Under the pieces are notes generated by a model. The model did no database searches and was not told the DNA's origin. It saw nothing but the letters and a program-made list of their open reading frames with translations. Position numbers and translations under genes: made by a program. Positions 1 to 5,467 of a DNA stretch of 6,295 nt are shown here, in pieces (the stretch's first letter is position 1; every line of letters begins with the position of its first letter). Origin of the DNA: Sporomusaceae bacterium UBA1887 (GTDB taxonomy: Bacteria > Bacillota > Negativicutes > Sporomusales > DSM-15969); NCBI GenBank assembly GCA_002337925.1, contig DDHB01000020.1:1-6295 (forward strand), in the 5' to 3' direction.

Positions 1-160
1 TACTGCCCTTTGGGGAAAATATAGTTCCCAGCCCAAAAGCAACTGCAATAAGCATTAAAATGATACCTGCCATAAACAATACCGGCTGGGGTTTATACTT
101 TTTGACGATGAGATACCCAACCCAGATAGTAACGAGAAGCGCTACTATTATTGACACCAT
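1..160 (-). CDS. DcuC-like anaerobic C4-dicarboxylate permease, N-terminal part only (runs off the left edge)
   Basis: Reading leftwards from the ATG at 160-158 gives 53 open codons up to the window edge. The peptide starts MVSIIVALLVTIWVGYLIVK, a first membrane helix. A short basic turn (KKYKPQP) follows, then a second helix (VLFMAGIILMLIAVAFGLG) and a loop ending SPKGS. The order helix, basic loop, then VLFxxGxxLxLI matches my memory of the N-terminus of E. coli DcuC and its Firmicute relatives. These inner-membrane carriers exchange or export succinate and other C4-dicarboxylates in anaerobic metabolism. The start is supported by AGGAGGG at 167-173, six bases upstream. The ATG at 164-162 lies in another frame that stops after 23 codons. 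The gene follows the terminator of the upstream GntP-type permease gene on the same strand, so it is probably transcribed independently. Only about a tenth of the protein is visible, so another ion-transporter superfamily permease (for example GntP-like) remains possible. Confidence 0.62.
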   Translation of the reverse strand, partial: MVSIIVALLVTIWVGYLIVKKYKPQPVLFMAGIILMLIAVAFGLGTIFSPKGS

Positions 161-166
161 CCATAA

Positions 167-173
167 CCCTCCT
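167..173 (-). promoter_or_regulatory. RBS of the DcuC-like gene
   Basis: The minus strand reads AGGAGGG, six bases before the ATG at 160-158. It decides between two overlapping ATGs (164 and 160). Only the one at 160 opens a long hydrophobic frame. Confidence 0.75.
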
Positions 174-205
174 ATTATTAAAAAATTCAAAATATAGTCT
201 TTTTC

Positions 206-214
206 ATTTTATCA
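206..214 (-). promoter_or_regulatory. Possible extended -10 promoter for the DcuC-like gene
   Basis: The minus strand contains TGATAAAAT, an extended -10 of the TGnTATAAT type with five of six bases in the hexamer. It lies about 45 bases upstream of the start codon. Seventeen bases further upstream is TATGCA, only a 3/6 match to the -35 consensus, as extended -10 promoters tolerate. The whole 174-250 gap is AT-rich, so chance matches are likely and the call is tentative. Confidence 0.35.
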
Positions 215-240
215 TGAGTTTTGATTTGTGCATATGGTTA

Positions 241-270
241 ATAAAAAAATCTGAGAGGATATCCTCTCAG
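241..270 (-). terminator. Rho-independent terminator of the GntP/efflux operon
   Basis: Positions 251-270 form a perfect 20-bp palindrome (CTGAGAGGAT then ATCCTCTCAG). As RNA it folds into an 8-bp stem with an AUAU loop. On the minus strand it is followed directly by ATTTTTTTAT (250-241), the required U-tract. It starts 11 bases after the GntP-type stop codon. The plus-strand side lacks a T-run, so termination is directed at the minus-strand operon. Confidence 0.9.
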
Positions 271-281
271 ACTGGACATTT

Positions 282-1700
282 TTATAGCCATCCCGTGAGA
301 TCATAAAAAGCAATAAAGAGAAACGCCACAATTGTTTTCATCACGGTTATAGCAAAAATATCACCGTATGACTGGCGGTGCGTAAGACCGCACACCACCA
401 TTACTGTAATCAACCCGCCGTTATGCGGCAGGCTATCCAAGCCGCCAGCCGCCAGGCAGATAATGCGGTGCAGAATATCCGGCGGCATATTAAAAGCCTG
501 CGCCCAGGCCATGTACTCCTGCCCCAGCATACCAAGAGCAATTGTCATCCCGCCTGAAGCCGATCCGGTAACGCCTACCAGGATATTAGCGGTAATCGCT
601 TCGGAAATCAGGGGACCTGTCCCTATCTTAATCTGCATTAATGCTGCTTTAACAACCTCAAAACCCGGCAGATTGGCAACCACGCTGCCATAGCCATAAC
701 CGGAAGCCGTATTTAAAACAGCCATTAGCGAACTGGCTGTCCCAGCATTTAGCACGGTCTTAATGCTGCTATGCTTTCTAAGACCTCTATGACCAATCCA
801 CAGTGCTAAAATAATACCAATAACCAAAGCAATATTTAAGGCCCAGAGCGCTCTGACTTTTTCAATACCAGGGCTCAGCAGCGACAGCTTCAGTGCCTGA
901 AAAGGAATCAAGCTGTTCGCATCCCAGCTATAGGCCCAGGACCACTGAAAGGGATTACTGAAGTACAGATTAACCGTGACTACTGCTACCAGTGGAATAA
1001 GCGAAACCGACCAGTGCGGCAGTCCGTGTTCTTCTTTTAGCTGGGGTTCATGAAGAACATGATTGCCATATCCTTCACCCCGGGCAGCTGCAGTCCGGTG
1101 CCGGTACCCCAGCCAGCCGTAACCCAGCCCAAAAATCACCAAACCGCTGAGAATGCCGGTGACAGGCGCCGCCCAGGTAGTTGTCCCAAAGAAGGTCGTA
1201 GGAATAATGTTTTGAATTTGCGGTGATCCCGGAAAAGCAATCATACTGAAGGTAAATACTCCCAACCAGATTGTCGCCGGAATGAGCCGCTTCGGAATGT
1301 CCGCTTGCCGGAACAGTGCAGCAGAGAACGGATAAATAACAAAGACAACAACGAAAACGCTTAAGCCTCCATAGGTTAAAGCCGCACAACCAAGGATAGT
1401 TGCTAAAATAGCCTGATCCTTACCCAGTTTGCCAACAATGGCACCGGCAATGGATTTAGCCATTCCGGCATCTTCCATGACTTTGGCGAACACTGCACCG
1501 AGCAGGATAATGGAAAAATACATTTTAAAAAATTCGGCTGCCTTGGTCATAAACAATTCGCTATAGACCGGCATGAGATGAAAGGGGCTGGCAGCTGCAG
1601 CTACCAGTGCAAAGACGGGACCAAACAAAATGATTGAATACCCACGGAAAGCGAAGTACATAAGTAAGAAAAGACTAAGTACAATTGCTGCTAATTCCAT
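282..1700 (-). CDS. GntP-family permease (organic-acid/H+ symporter; substrate unknown)
   Basis: This 472-aa polytopic inner-membrane protein is of typical length for the GntP family (gluconate, 3-hydroxybutyrate and related organic-acid uptake) within the ion-transporter superfamily. It starts with a helix (residues 1-17) and a second helix beginning GYSIILFGPVFALVAAA. Family-like signatures follow: LTYGGLSVFVVVFVIYPFSA near 108-127, PGSPQIQNIIPT at 157-168 in a probable re-entrant substrate loop, a hydrophilic central loop around 200-230, and a C-terminal segment DSLPHNGGLITV before the last helices. These resemble the YxjC/3-hydroxybutyrate-type branch more than classical gluconate permeases, but the substrate cannot be read from sequence. 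ATG at 1700 is preceded by AGGAG at 1706-1710. The gene begins 33 nt after the EmrB-type stop with no terminator between, so it is probably the last gene of the tetR-emrA-emrB transcript. The terminator at 251-270 closes it. Confidence 0.88.
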   Translation of the reverse strand: MELAAIVLSLFLLMYFAFRGYSIILFGPVFALVAAAASPFHLMPVYSELFMTKAAEFFKMYFSIILLGAVFAKVMEDAGMAKSIAGAIVGKLGKDQAILATILGCAALTYGGLSVFVVVFVIYPFSAALFRQADIPKRLIPATIWLGVFTFSMIAFPGSPQIQNIIPTTFFGTTTWAAPVTGILSGLVIFGLGYGWLGYRHRTAAARGEGYGNHVLHEPQLKEEHGLPHWSVSLIPLVAVVTVNLYFSNPFQWSWAYSWDANSLIPFQALKLSLLSPGIEKVRALWALNIALVIGIILALWIGHRGLRKHSSIKTVLNAGTASSLMAVLNTASGYGYGSVVANLPGFEVVKAALMQIKIGTGPLISEAITANILVGVTGSASGGMTIALGMLGQEYMAWAQAFNMPPDILHRIICLAAGGLDSLPHNGGLITVMVVCGLTHRQSYGDIFAITVMKTIVAFLFIAFYDLTGWL

Positions 1701-1705
1701 TTGGT

Positions 1706-1710
1706 CTCCT
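1706..1710 (-). promoter_or_regulatory. RBS of the GntP-type permease
   Basis: AGGAG on the minus strand lies five bases before the ATG at 1700-1698. It sits within the 33-nt gap after the exporter gene. That gap has no convincing promoter or terminator, only an AT-only 10-bp palindrome (TTAATATTAA), which supports cotranscription. Confidence 0.7.
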
Positions 1711-1733
1711 CAATTCCTTAATATTAATTTTTC

Positions 1734-3302
1734 TTATTCGAGCATCACATGCTGCGCACGGCCGGGCTCCTTTTTAGCAGGTTTTAATAAGACGGAGGGA
1801 ATCACGCCTACAAAACAGATCAGCGCCAAAACCAGAAAAGCATCATCAAAAGCAAATACGAAGGATTGCTGGCTGACCACATTACTTGTCAGTACCAGCG
1901 CCTTTAGATGAGCAAGTGATGGTACACTGCCGGCATGGCTGAACAGCTTCTGTCCTTCGCTGATAAACTGATTTGCTGTCCGGGAGGCAACATGAAAAGC
2001 CTCTGATAGCTGTGCCAAGTGAAAAACCTGCCTGTTGTTGATTACTGTTGTCAAAATGGCAATCCCCAGGGAACCGCTGATTTGACGAATCGCATTATTT
2101 AACGATGAGGCTCGGCTTATTTTTTCCATTGGCACCGTATTCATTCCTAAAACGGTTACTGGCATCATAAATAGTCCCAAACCAAGCCCACGAACAACCA
2201 TAACGAACAATATTGTGGTATAGCTCGTATCCATATCAATGAAGCGAAAAGGCAGCGAGCCTACCCCTAATAACGTTATTCCGCTAAGAATGACCGGCTT
2301 GGCTCCGAACTTATCAGCAAGCTTCGCTGCTATCGGCATCATCAGCCCGGCAGTTAAAGCAGAAGGAAACATCAGAATTCCGGTCTGCATCGCCGTATAG
2401 CCTCTCATGTTTTCCATAAACAAAGGAACTAAGAATATCCCGCCAAACAAGCCTATAGTACCGATAAAGGTGATCATGATACTAAGGGAAAAGTTCCAGT
2501 TTTTAAATAGCGACAAATCTAGTATTGGATTATCATGATTCAGCTCAATGACAACAAACAGGATCAGGCTGGTAATTGCCACATAAAATAATCCCATTAT
2601 ATAGGCTGATGTCCAGCCTTCATCCGTACCTTCGCTTAAGGCCAGCAGCAGGCAGAATAAGCCAAGAGCTGAGGTAATTAAGCCACCTGCATCAAGCTTC
2701 TGTGAGCGGGAAACGGGAGTTTCCTTGAGGATTAGCGCTGCCATTACATAGCCAATTACACCAATCGGCAAATTGATCGTAAAGATCAGGCGCCAGTCCC
2801 AGTACTCAACCAAATAACCGCTAAGCGTAGGCCCCACGGCAGGAGCAACCATGGCGGATATACCCCAGATGCCCATCGCCATATTTCGTTCCTGCGGCGT
2901 AAATACATAATAAACAATAGACATAGTAACCGGGATAATCAGGCCACCGCCAATTGCCTGGATCACCCGAAAGACAATCATGCTGTCATTGCTCCAGGCA
3001 ATGCCGCACAATACGGAACCAATTGTAAATACGGCCAGACTGAACAAATACATGCGCCTTGTGCCGTATACATCGCAGAAATAACCGGTGGCAGGCTGAA
3101 TGACTCCCATAGTCAGCATATAGGCAGTTAATATCCATTGGGCTTGATCGGTATCAACAGAAAATACCGCCATCATTTTCGGAATGGCGATATTGACAAT
3201 ACTCGTATCAAGAATACTCATAAATCCACCAATAATCGTAACACCTAAGGCCCACCACTTGTACCGTTGTTCTGCTATTTCCAAACGGGGAATGGTAAAC
3301 AT
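1734..3302 (-). CDS. emrB: EmrB-type DHA2 family MFS multidrug exporter (14 TM)
   Basis: The chosen start gives 522 aa, the usual size for EmrB/QacA-type DHA2 drug:H+ antiporters. Visible signatures are: LDTSIVN at 31-37 in TM1 (motif D1 with its Asp), GYFCDVYGTRR at 73-83 (motif A), FRVIQAIGGG at 111-120 (motif B), and PAVGPTLSG at 154-162 (antiporter motif C), followed by WDWRLIF and INLPIG, very typical of EmrB. A long loop before the last helix (AQLSEAFHVASRTANQ region) is also characteristic. It would export lipophilic or anionic toxic compounds using the proton gradient, partnered by the adjacent EmrA-type adaptor. The frame is open back to an ATG at 3374, but that would overlap emrA by 56 bases and add a non-homologous 24-residue tail. 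ATG 3302 has AGAAGGG six bases upstream and starts 16 nt after the emrA stop. The substrate is unknown. Confidence 0.93.
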   Translation of the reverse strand: MFTIPRLEIAEQRYKWWALGVTIIGGFMSILDTSIVNIAIPKMMAVFSVDTDQAQWILTAYMLTMGVIQPATGYFCDVYGTRRMYLFSLAVFTIGSVLCGIAWSNDSMIVFRVIQAIGGGLIIPVTMSIVYYVFTPQERNMAMGIWGISAMVAPAVGPTLSGYLVEYWDWRLIFTINLPIGVIGYVMAALILKETPVSRSQKLDAGGLITSALGLFCLLLALSEGTDEGWTSAYIMGLFYVAITSLILFVVIELNHDNPILDLSLFKNWNFSLSIMITFIGTIGLFGGIFLVPLFMENMRGYTAMQTGILMFPSALTAGLMMPIAAKLADKFGAKPVILSGITLLGVGSLPFRFIDMDTSYTTILFVMVVRGLGLGLFMMPVTVLGMNTVPMEKISRASSLNNAIRQISGSLGIAILTTVINNRQVFHLAQLSEAFHVASRTANQFISEGQKLFSHAGSVPSLAHLKALVLTSNVVSQQSFVFAFDDAFLVLALICFVGVIPSVLLKPAKKEPGRAQHVMLE

Positions 3303-3308
3303 GGCAAT

Positions 3309-3315
3309 CCCTTCT
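3309..3315 (-). promoter_or_regulatory. RBS that sets the emrB start at 3302
   Basis: AGAAGGG on the minus strand lies six bases before ATG 3302-3300. The longer reading from 3374 has no comparable site and would run through this one, so this RBS decides the start. Confidence 0.7.
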
Positions 3316-3318
3316 CTA

Positions 3319-4347
3319 CTATCCAATATGAACTTTAATAATAACTGACATGCCTGGTCTAAATACAACATCACTGTCTTTAGGCAGTGATATTTTAATA
3401 GGGATACGCTGTGTTACTTTAGTAAAATTACCTGATGAATTTTCAGTAGGTATGAGTGCAAAAACAGAGTTGGCAGCTGCGCCGATTTCATAAACGGTAC
3501 CCGTAAAGGTCCGTCCCGGATAACCATCAACCGTATATTCCACTTGCTGGCCTGGTTTTAATTTGCCGATTTTTGTTTCTTCGATCCGGGCACTCACCCA
3601 GACATCCTGCAGATCGGCAATAGTAAACAGAGCTTGCCCGGCAGCTACTACCTCACCGGGATTGACTGATTTTAAGGCAACTAATCCGCTTACAGGAGCT
3701 GTAATCGTCGCATTATCATATGTAGCCTGAGCAGCTTCTAAGGTGGCCTCTGCCTGTCTGACCTGCGCTGCAGCGGCTCTTACCGTTTCATCACGGGAGC
3801 CGGCAAGGACCAGATCTAATTTTTCACCGGCGCTCTTATAGGTTTCCCGGGCAATAACAAAGGTGGTATCAGCACTGTCCCGCTGGGAGGAGCTGATTGC
3901 ACCGTCATGGTACAATTTTTCCATGCGCTCGTAATTTTTCGCTGCATGATCCAGGCTGGCTTTGGCTTGATCAAGTGCCGATCGGGCCTGGTCGATTTCC
4001 TGCGGCCGGGCTCCGGCAGTAATTTCCTCGTAACGGGCTTTGGCTGTGGCTAATGCTGCTTCAGCCTGCACCTTTTGCGCCACAATCTCCCGTGTTTCAA
4101 TGCGCGCTACCAGTTGTCCGTATGTAACACTATCGCCCTCTTTAACAAGCACTTCCACAATGCGGCCTGGTATTTTAGCACTTGCCGTGACAATTGTTCC
4201 CCCAATGCGAGCATCATCGGTACTGACATATTTAGTAGAATAATACCACCAACCACCACCGGCAATTACTCCAGCCGCTAAGAATATAGCTAACAGCAGC
4301 ATAACAACTTTAGGCTTTTTACCATTCGGAGTTTGTTTTTGCTCCAC
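3319..4347 (-). CDS. emrA: EmrA/HlyD-family membrane fusion (periplasmic adaptor) protein
   Basis: The 342-aa adaptor links an inner-membrane exporter to an outer-membrane channel. Residues 1-13 are a basic cytoplasmic tail and about 14-36 form one membrane anchor. YVSTDDARIGG (40-50) is the EmrA-type entry to the first beta/lipoyl half (to about 84, with GRIVEVLVKEGDSV). A long Ala/Glu/Lys-rich coiled-coil hairpin spans about 85-212, with the turn near 146-156 (HDGAISSSQRD). The second lipoyl half follows (ITAPVSGLVALKSVNPGE, 215-232), then beta-barrel strands, NFTKVTQRIPIKI (307-319, EmrA-like) and FRPGMSV (329-335). Two AG(A/S)R turns at 111-114 and 182-185 also recall YbhG-type adaptors. 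The start is GTG at 4347 with GAGAGGG seven bases upstream. It is followed 16 nt later by emrB, confirming an EmrAB pair. No TolC-like gene is in the window, so the outer channel would be encoded elsewhere. Confidence 0.93.
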   Translation of the reverse strand: MEQKQTPNGKKPKVVMLLLAIFLAAGVIAGGGWWYYSTKYVSTDDARIGGTIVTASAKIPGRIVEVLVKEGDSVTYGQLVARIETREIVAQKVQAEAALATAKARYEEITAGARPQEIDQARSALDQAKASLDHAAKNYERMEKLYHDGAISSSQRDSADTTFVIARETYKSAGEKLDLVLAGSRDETVRAAAAQVRQAEATLEAAQATYDNATITAPVSGLVALKSVNPGEVVAAGQALFTIADLQDVWVSARIEETKIGKLKPGQQVEYTVDGYPGRTFTGTVYEIGAAANSVFALIPTENSSGNFTKVTQRIPIKISLPKDSDVVFRPGMSVIIKVHIG

Positions 4348-4354
4348 TTTCTAT

Positions 4355-4361
4355 CCCTCTC
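4355..4361 (-). promoter_or_regulatory. RBS for the GTG start of emrA
   Basis: GAGAGGG within a purine-rich run on the minus strand, seven bases before GTG 4347-4345. It supports the GTG as the real start. No ATG in the same frame lies upstream near an RBS. Confidence 0.65.
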
Positions 4362-4385
4362 CCTGCTTACGTTGACTAGGTGTCG

Positions 4386-4411
4386 TTAAATTGACCCAAT
4401 GGTCACTTAAA
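4386..4411. promoter_or_regulatory. 26-bp imperfect dyad between tetR and emrA: candidate TetR operator
   Basis: The plus-strand arms are TTAAATTGACC (4386-4396) and GGTCACTTAAA (4401-4411), separated by CAAT. They pair at 9 of 11 positions, including a perfect TGACC/GGTCA core. It is not a terminator: on neither strand is the hairpin followed by a T-run (the A-run at 4416-4422 gives U's before the stem on the minus strand). Size and symmetry fit a TetR-family operator. It sits just before the first pump gene and overlaps a weak promoter-like pair. Binding by the neighbouring regulator is inferred. Confidence 0.55.
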
Positions 4412-4417
4412 GGACAA
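4389..4417 (-). promoter_or_regulatory. Weak possible internal promoter for emrAB-gntP
   Basis: On the minus strand, TTGTCC (4417-4412, four of six matches to TTGACA) is separated by exactly 17 bases from TCAATT (4394-4389, only three of six matches to TATAAT). It coincides with the dyad, as a regulated promoter would, but the -10 is poor. The pump genes may instead rely on read-through from the tetR promoter. Confidence 0.25.
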
Positions 4418-4422
4418 AAAAA

Positions 4423-5043
4423 TTATTGCCGGGCTACGCCATAAAGAAAAATATCGGCAATAGATTTCGCGGTGCCGTCAATATCGTCACCAACCAACTT
4501 TTGAAAGACCATCATAACAATTACGCTGAACAGACCATAAGCAGACTTTGTTACATCACATTCACGGATCACACCTTGCTCAATGCCCTCATGCAATACT
4601 TTTTCCAGCATACCGATACTTTGCCGGAACCAATCGCGGTATTTCTCCCGCTGCTCCGGTTTTAAATTCGATTCACCCTTCGAACCAAAGCCGCGCATTT
4701 CATGCATCATAACCCGCCAAAGATCCGCATTTAGAACATAAAACCGCAAAAACAACTTAATCACTGCTTCGACCTTGATCAGAGGCGGTTGTGGTGATTG
4801 AACAATTTCGGCCAGTGCTACTTCAAAGGGAGCGCTTTTTTCACGAATAAGTGTATAAAATAATTGCTCCTTGTTGACGAAATAATTGTAAACTGTTCCT
4901 TTTCCTGTGTCTGCCAGTGCAATAATTTCATCAATAGTGGTCCGGTGATATCCTTTTTGAGAAAATATTTGGTAAGCGGCATCCAGGATTTGTTCCCGTT
5001 TGGATCGATTTTCGTCCTCCCCGGATTCACGATGATACTTCAT
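4423..5043 (-). CDS. TetR/AcrR-family transcriptional repressor
   Basis: At 206 aa this is a standard TetR-family length. After a short charged tail (1-13), residues 14-63 form the N-terminal three-helix DNA-binding domain: REQILDAAYQIFSQKGYHRTT, then IDEIIALADTGKGTVYNYF with the GxGTxYxYF recognition helix near 47-55, then NKEQLFYTLI. Residues from about 70 form the helical, variable ligand-binding and dimerisation domain. Its ligand cannot be predicted. The regulator lies upstream of and in line with the EmrAB pump genes, so it most likely represses them and itself until an exported compound binds. ATG 5043 has GGGGAGG five bases upstream and a consensus promoter behind it. The 75-nt gap to emrA holds a candidate operator. 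Activator function is possible but less usual for this family. Confidence 0.93.
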   Translation of the reverse strand: MKYHRESGEDENRSKREQILDAAYQIFSQKGYHRTTIDEIIALADTGKGTVYNYFVNKEQLFYTLIREKSAPFEVALAEIVQSPQPPLIKVEAVIKLFLRFYVLNADLWRVMMHEMRGFGSKGESNLKPEQREKYRDWFRQSIGMLEKVLHEGIEQGVIRECDVTKSAYGLFSVIVMMVFQKLVGDDIDGTAKSIADIFLYGVARQ

Positions 5044-5048
5044 ATAGG

Positions 5049-5055
5049 CCTCCCC
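5049..5055 (-). promoter_or_regulatory. RBS of tetR
   Basis: GGGGAGG on the minus strand, five bases before ATG 5043-5041, confirms this start. Confidence 0.7.
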
Positions 5056-5067
5056 ATTCTTTTCACT

Positions 5068-5085
5068 ACTCCCATTATAGGAAGT
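5068..5085. promoter_or_regulatory. Imperfect dyad centred on the tetR -10 box (possible second operator)
   Basis: On the plus strand ACTCCC (5068-5073) and GGAAGT (5080-5085) pair at five of six positions and flank the -10 hexamer exactly. A repressor bound here would block RNA polymerase. The half-sites do not resemble the TGACC core of the 4386-4411 dyad, so one of the two may be fortuitous. Confidence 0.3.
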
Positions 5086-5102
5086 CCAAAATATACTGTC
5101 AA
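5074..5102 (-). promoter_or_regulatory. Perfect-consensus sigma-A promoter of the tetR-emrAB-gntP unit
   Basis: The minus strand has TTGACA (5102-5097), a 17-bp spacer and TATAAT (5079-5074), a 12/12 match with optimal spacing. Transcription would begin near 5067, giving a leader of about 25 nt before tetR. An imperfect inverted repeat (5068-5085) is centred on the -10, consistent with autorepression. Confidence 0.88.
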
Positions 5103-5166
5103 CAAGCAGAATATAAGCAACTCCCCGGAATTGATTTCCACCGCATTAAAGAAGAGTTTTTCCTAC

Positions 5167-5194
5167 AAAAAAAGTAGAGCCGCGAGGCTCTACT
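5167..5194 (-). terminator. Rho-independent terminator of the 48-aa gene
   Basis: A perfect 9-bp stem (AGTAGAGCC / GGCTCTACT) with a 4-base loop spans 5173-5194. On the minus strand it is followed by seven T's (5173-5167). The gene's TAG stop (5192-5190) is built into the upstream arm. It insulates the small gene from the tetR promoter downstream. Confidence 0.92.
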
Positions 5195-5336
5195 GCTTGC
5201 GAGCAACCTGCCGAACGGCTGCTGCGAACACTTCTTTGAAGTTGTTCTTTGCTTTGCGTTTCAGTATTTCCGGATTTGCTTGCTGATTGCGGTTTCGCAA
5301 ATCAATATTTTGCACGATGGCTACTCTAGGTACCAT
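5190..5336 (-). CDS. Small basic protein of unknown function (48 aa)
   Basis: The frame from ATG 5336-5334 to TAG 5192-5190 encodes 48 residues, beginning MVPRVAIVQNIDLRNRNQQA and ending VRQVARKQ. AAGGAGGG (5344-5351) lies seven bases upstream, and a perfect terminator overlaps the stop codon. The combination makes it a real monocistronic gene despite its length. There are eleven Lys/Arg against three Asp/Glu. There is no signal peptide, Cys or membrane segment. Residues 1-13 look beta-like or extended (VAIVQNIDL), 14-22 are polar, and from about 23 onwards the sequence suggests one amphipathic, basic helix (FKEVFAAAVRQVA). This could bind nucleic acid, membrane or a protein partner. I do not recognise the family. 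It is divergent from the NlpC/P60 gene. A sigma-28-like sequence upstream (5377-5403) would hint at motility-related expression, but that is weak. Confidence 0.78.
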   Translation of the reverse strand: MVPRVAIVQNIDLRNRNQQANPEILKRKAKNNFKEVFAAAVRQVARKQ

Positions 5337-5343
5337 AGTAACG

Positions 5344-5351
5344 CCCTCCTT
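5344..5351 (-). promoter_or_regulatory. RBS of the 48-aa gene, in the loop of a start-codon hairpin
   Basis: AAGGAGGG on the minus strand, seven bases before the ATG. Perfect 7-base inverted repeats TACCATA (5331-5337) and TATGGTA (5356-5362) flank it. In the mRNA the AUG would be paired in the stem while the RBS stays in the 18-nt loop. Confidence 0.65.
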
Positions 5352-5376
5352 GGCTTATGGTATGCTCTTATTATTA

Positions 5377-5403
5377 CTATCGTATGAAACTGGAAAAAAC
5401 TTA
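5377..5403 (-). promoter_or_regulatory. Promoter region of the 48-aa gene; sigma-28-like elements
   Basis: The minus strand reads TAAG, 15 bases, then TACGATAG, compared with TAAA-N15-GCCGATAA for flagellar sigma-28/SigD. That is three of four and five of eight matches, with exact spacing and the CGATA core. An overlapping sigma-A alternative is TTTCCA (5396-5391), a 17-base spacer and TAATAA (5373-5368). Neither is strong. Confidence 0.3.
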
Positions 5404-5429
5404 AGTTATTTCTGGTTTTCCTTACCAAG

Positions 5430-5458
5430 TTTACATAACTATATTTTTATGCTATCAT
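5430..5458 (+). promoter_or_regulatory. Sigma-A promoter of the NlpC/P60 gene
   Basis: TTTACA (5430-5435), a 17-base spacer and TATCAT (5453-5458) are each five of six matches. TG at 5450-5451 gives an extended -10. The predicted transcript starts near 5465, leaving a leader of about 70 nt before ATG 5536. Confidence 0.8.
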
Positions 5459-5467
5459 TATAGATGC

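Noticed and set aside
1075..1389. 104-codon minus-strand frame inside the GntP-type gene, with the plus-strand frames at 463-693, 1630-1911, 4040-4281 and 4426-4665
   Set aside because: All lie within well-supported genes in other frames and lack recognisable protein features.
3303..3374. A longer emrB reading from ATG 3374 (24 extra residues)
   Set aside because: It overlaps emrA by 56 bases, adds a tail unlike EmrB N-termini, and runs through a good RBS (3309-3315) that serves ATG 3302.
4386..4422. Terminator between tetR and emrA
   Set aside because: The T-run on the minus strand precedes rather than follows the hairpin, and on the plus strand the hairpin is followed by A's.
5080..5102. 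A second copy of the TGACC-type dyad in the tetR promoter (AAGTCC and GTCAA half-sites)
   Set aside because: Half-sites match only loosely and their spacing differs by about three bases from the 4386-4411 site.
4864..5286. 140-codon plus-strand open frame across tetR and its promoter
   Set aside because: It is antisense to tetR and the 48-aa gene, spans a perfect promoter and a terminator of the other strand, and the product looks like no known protein.
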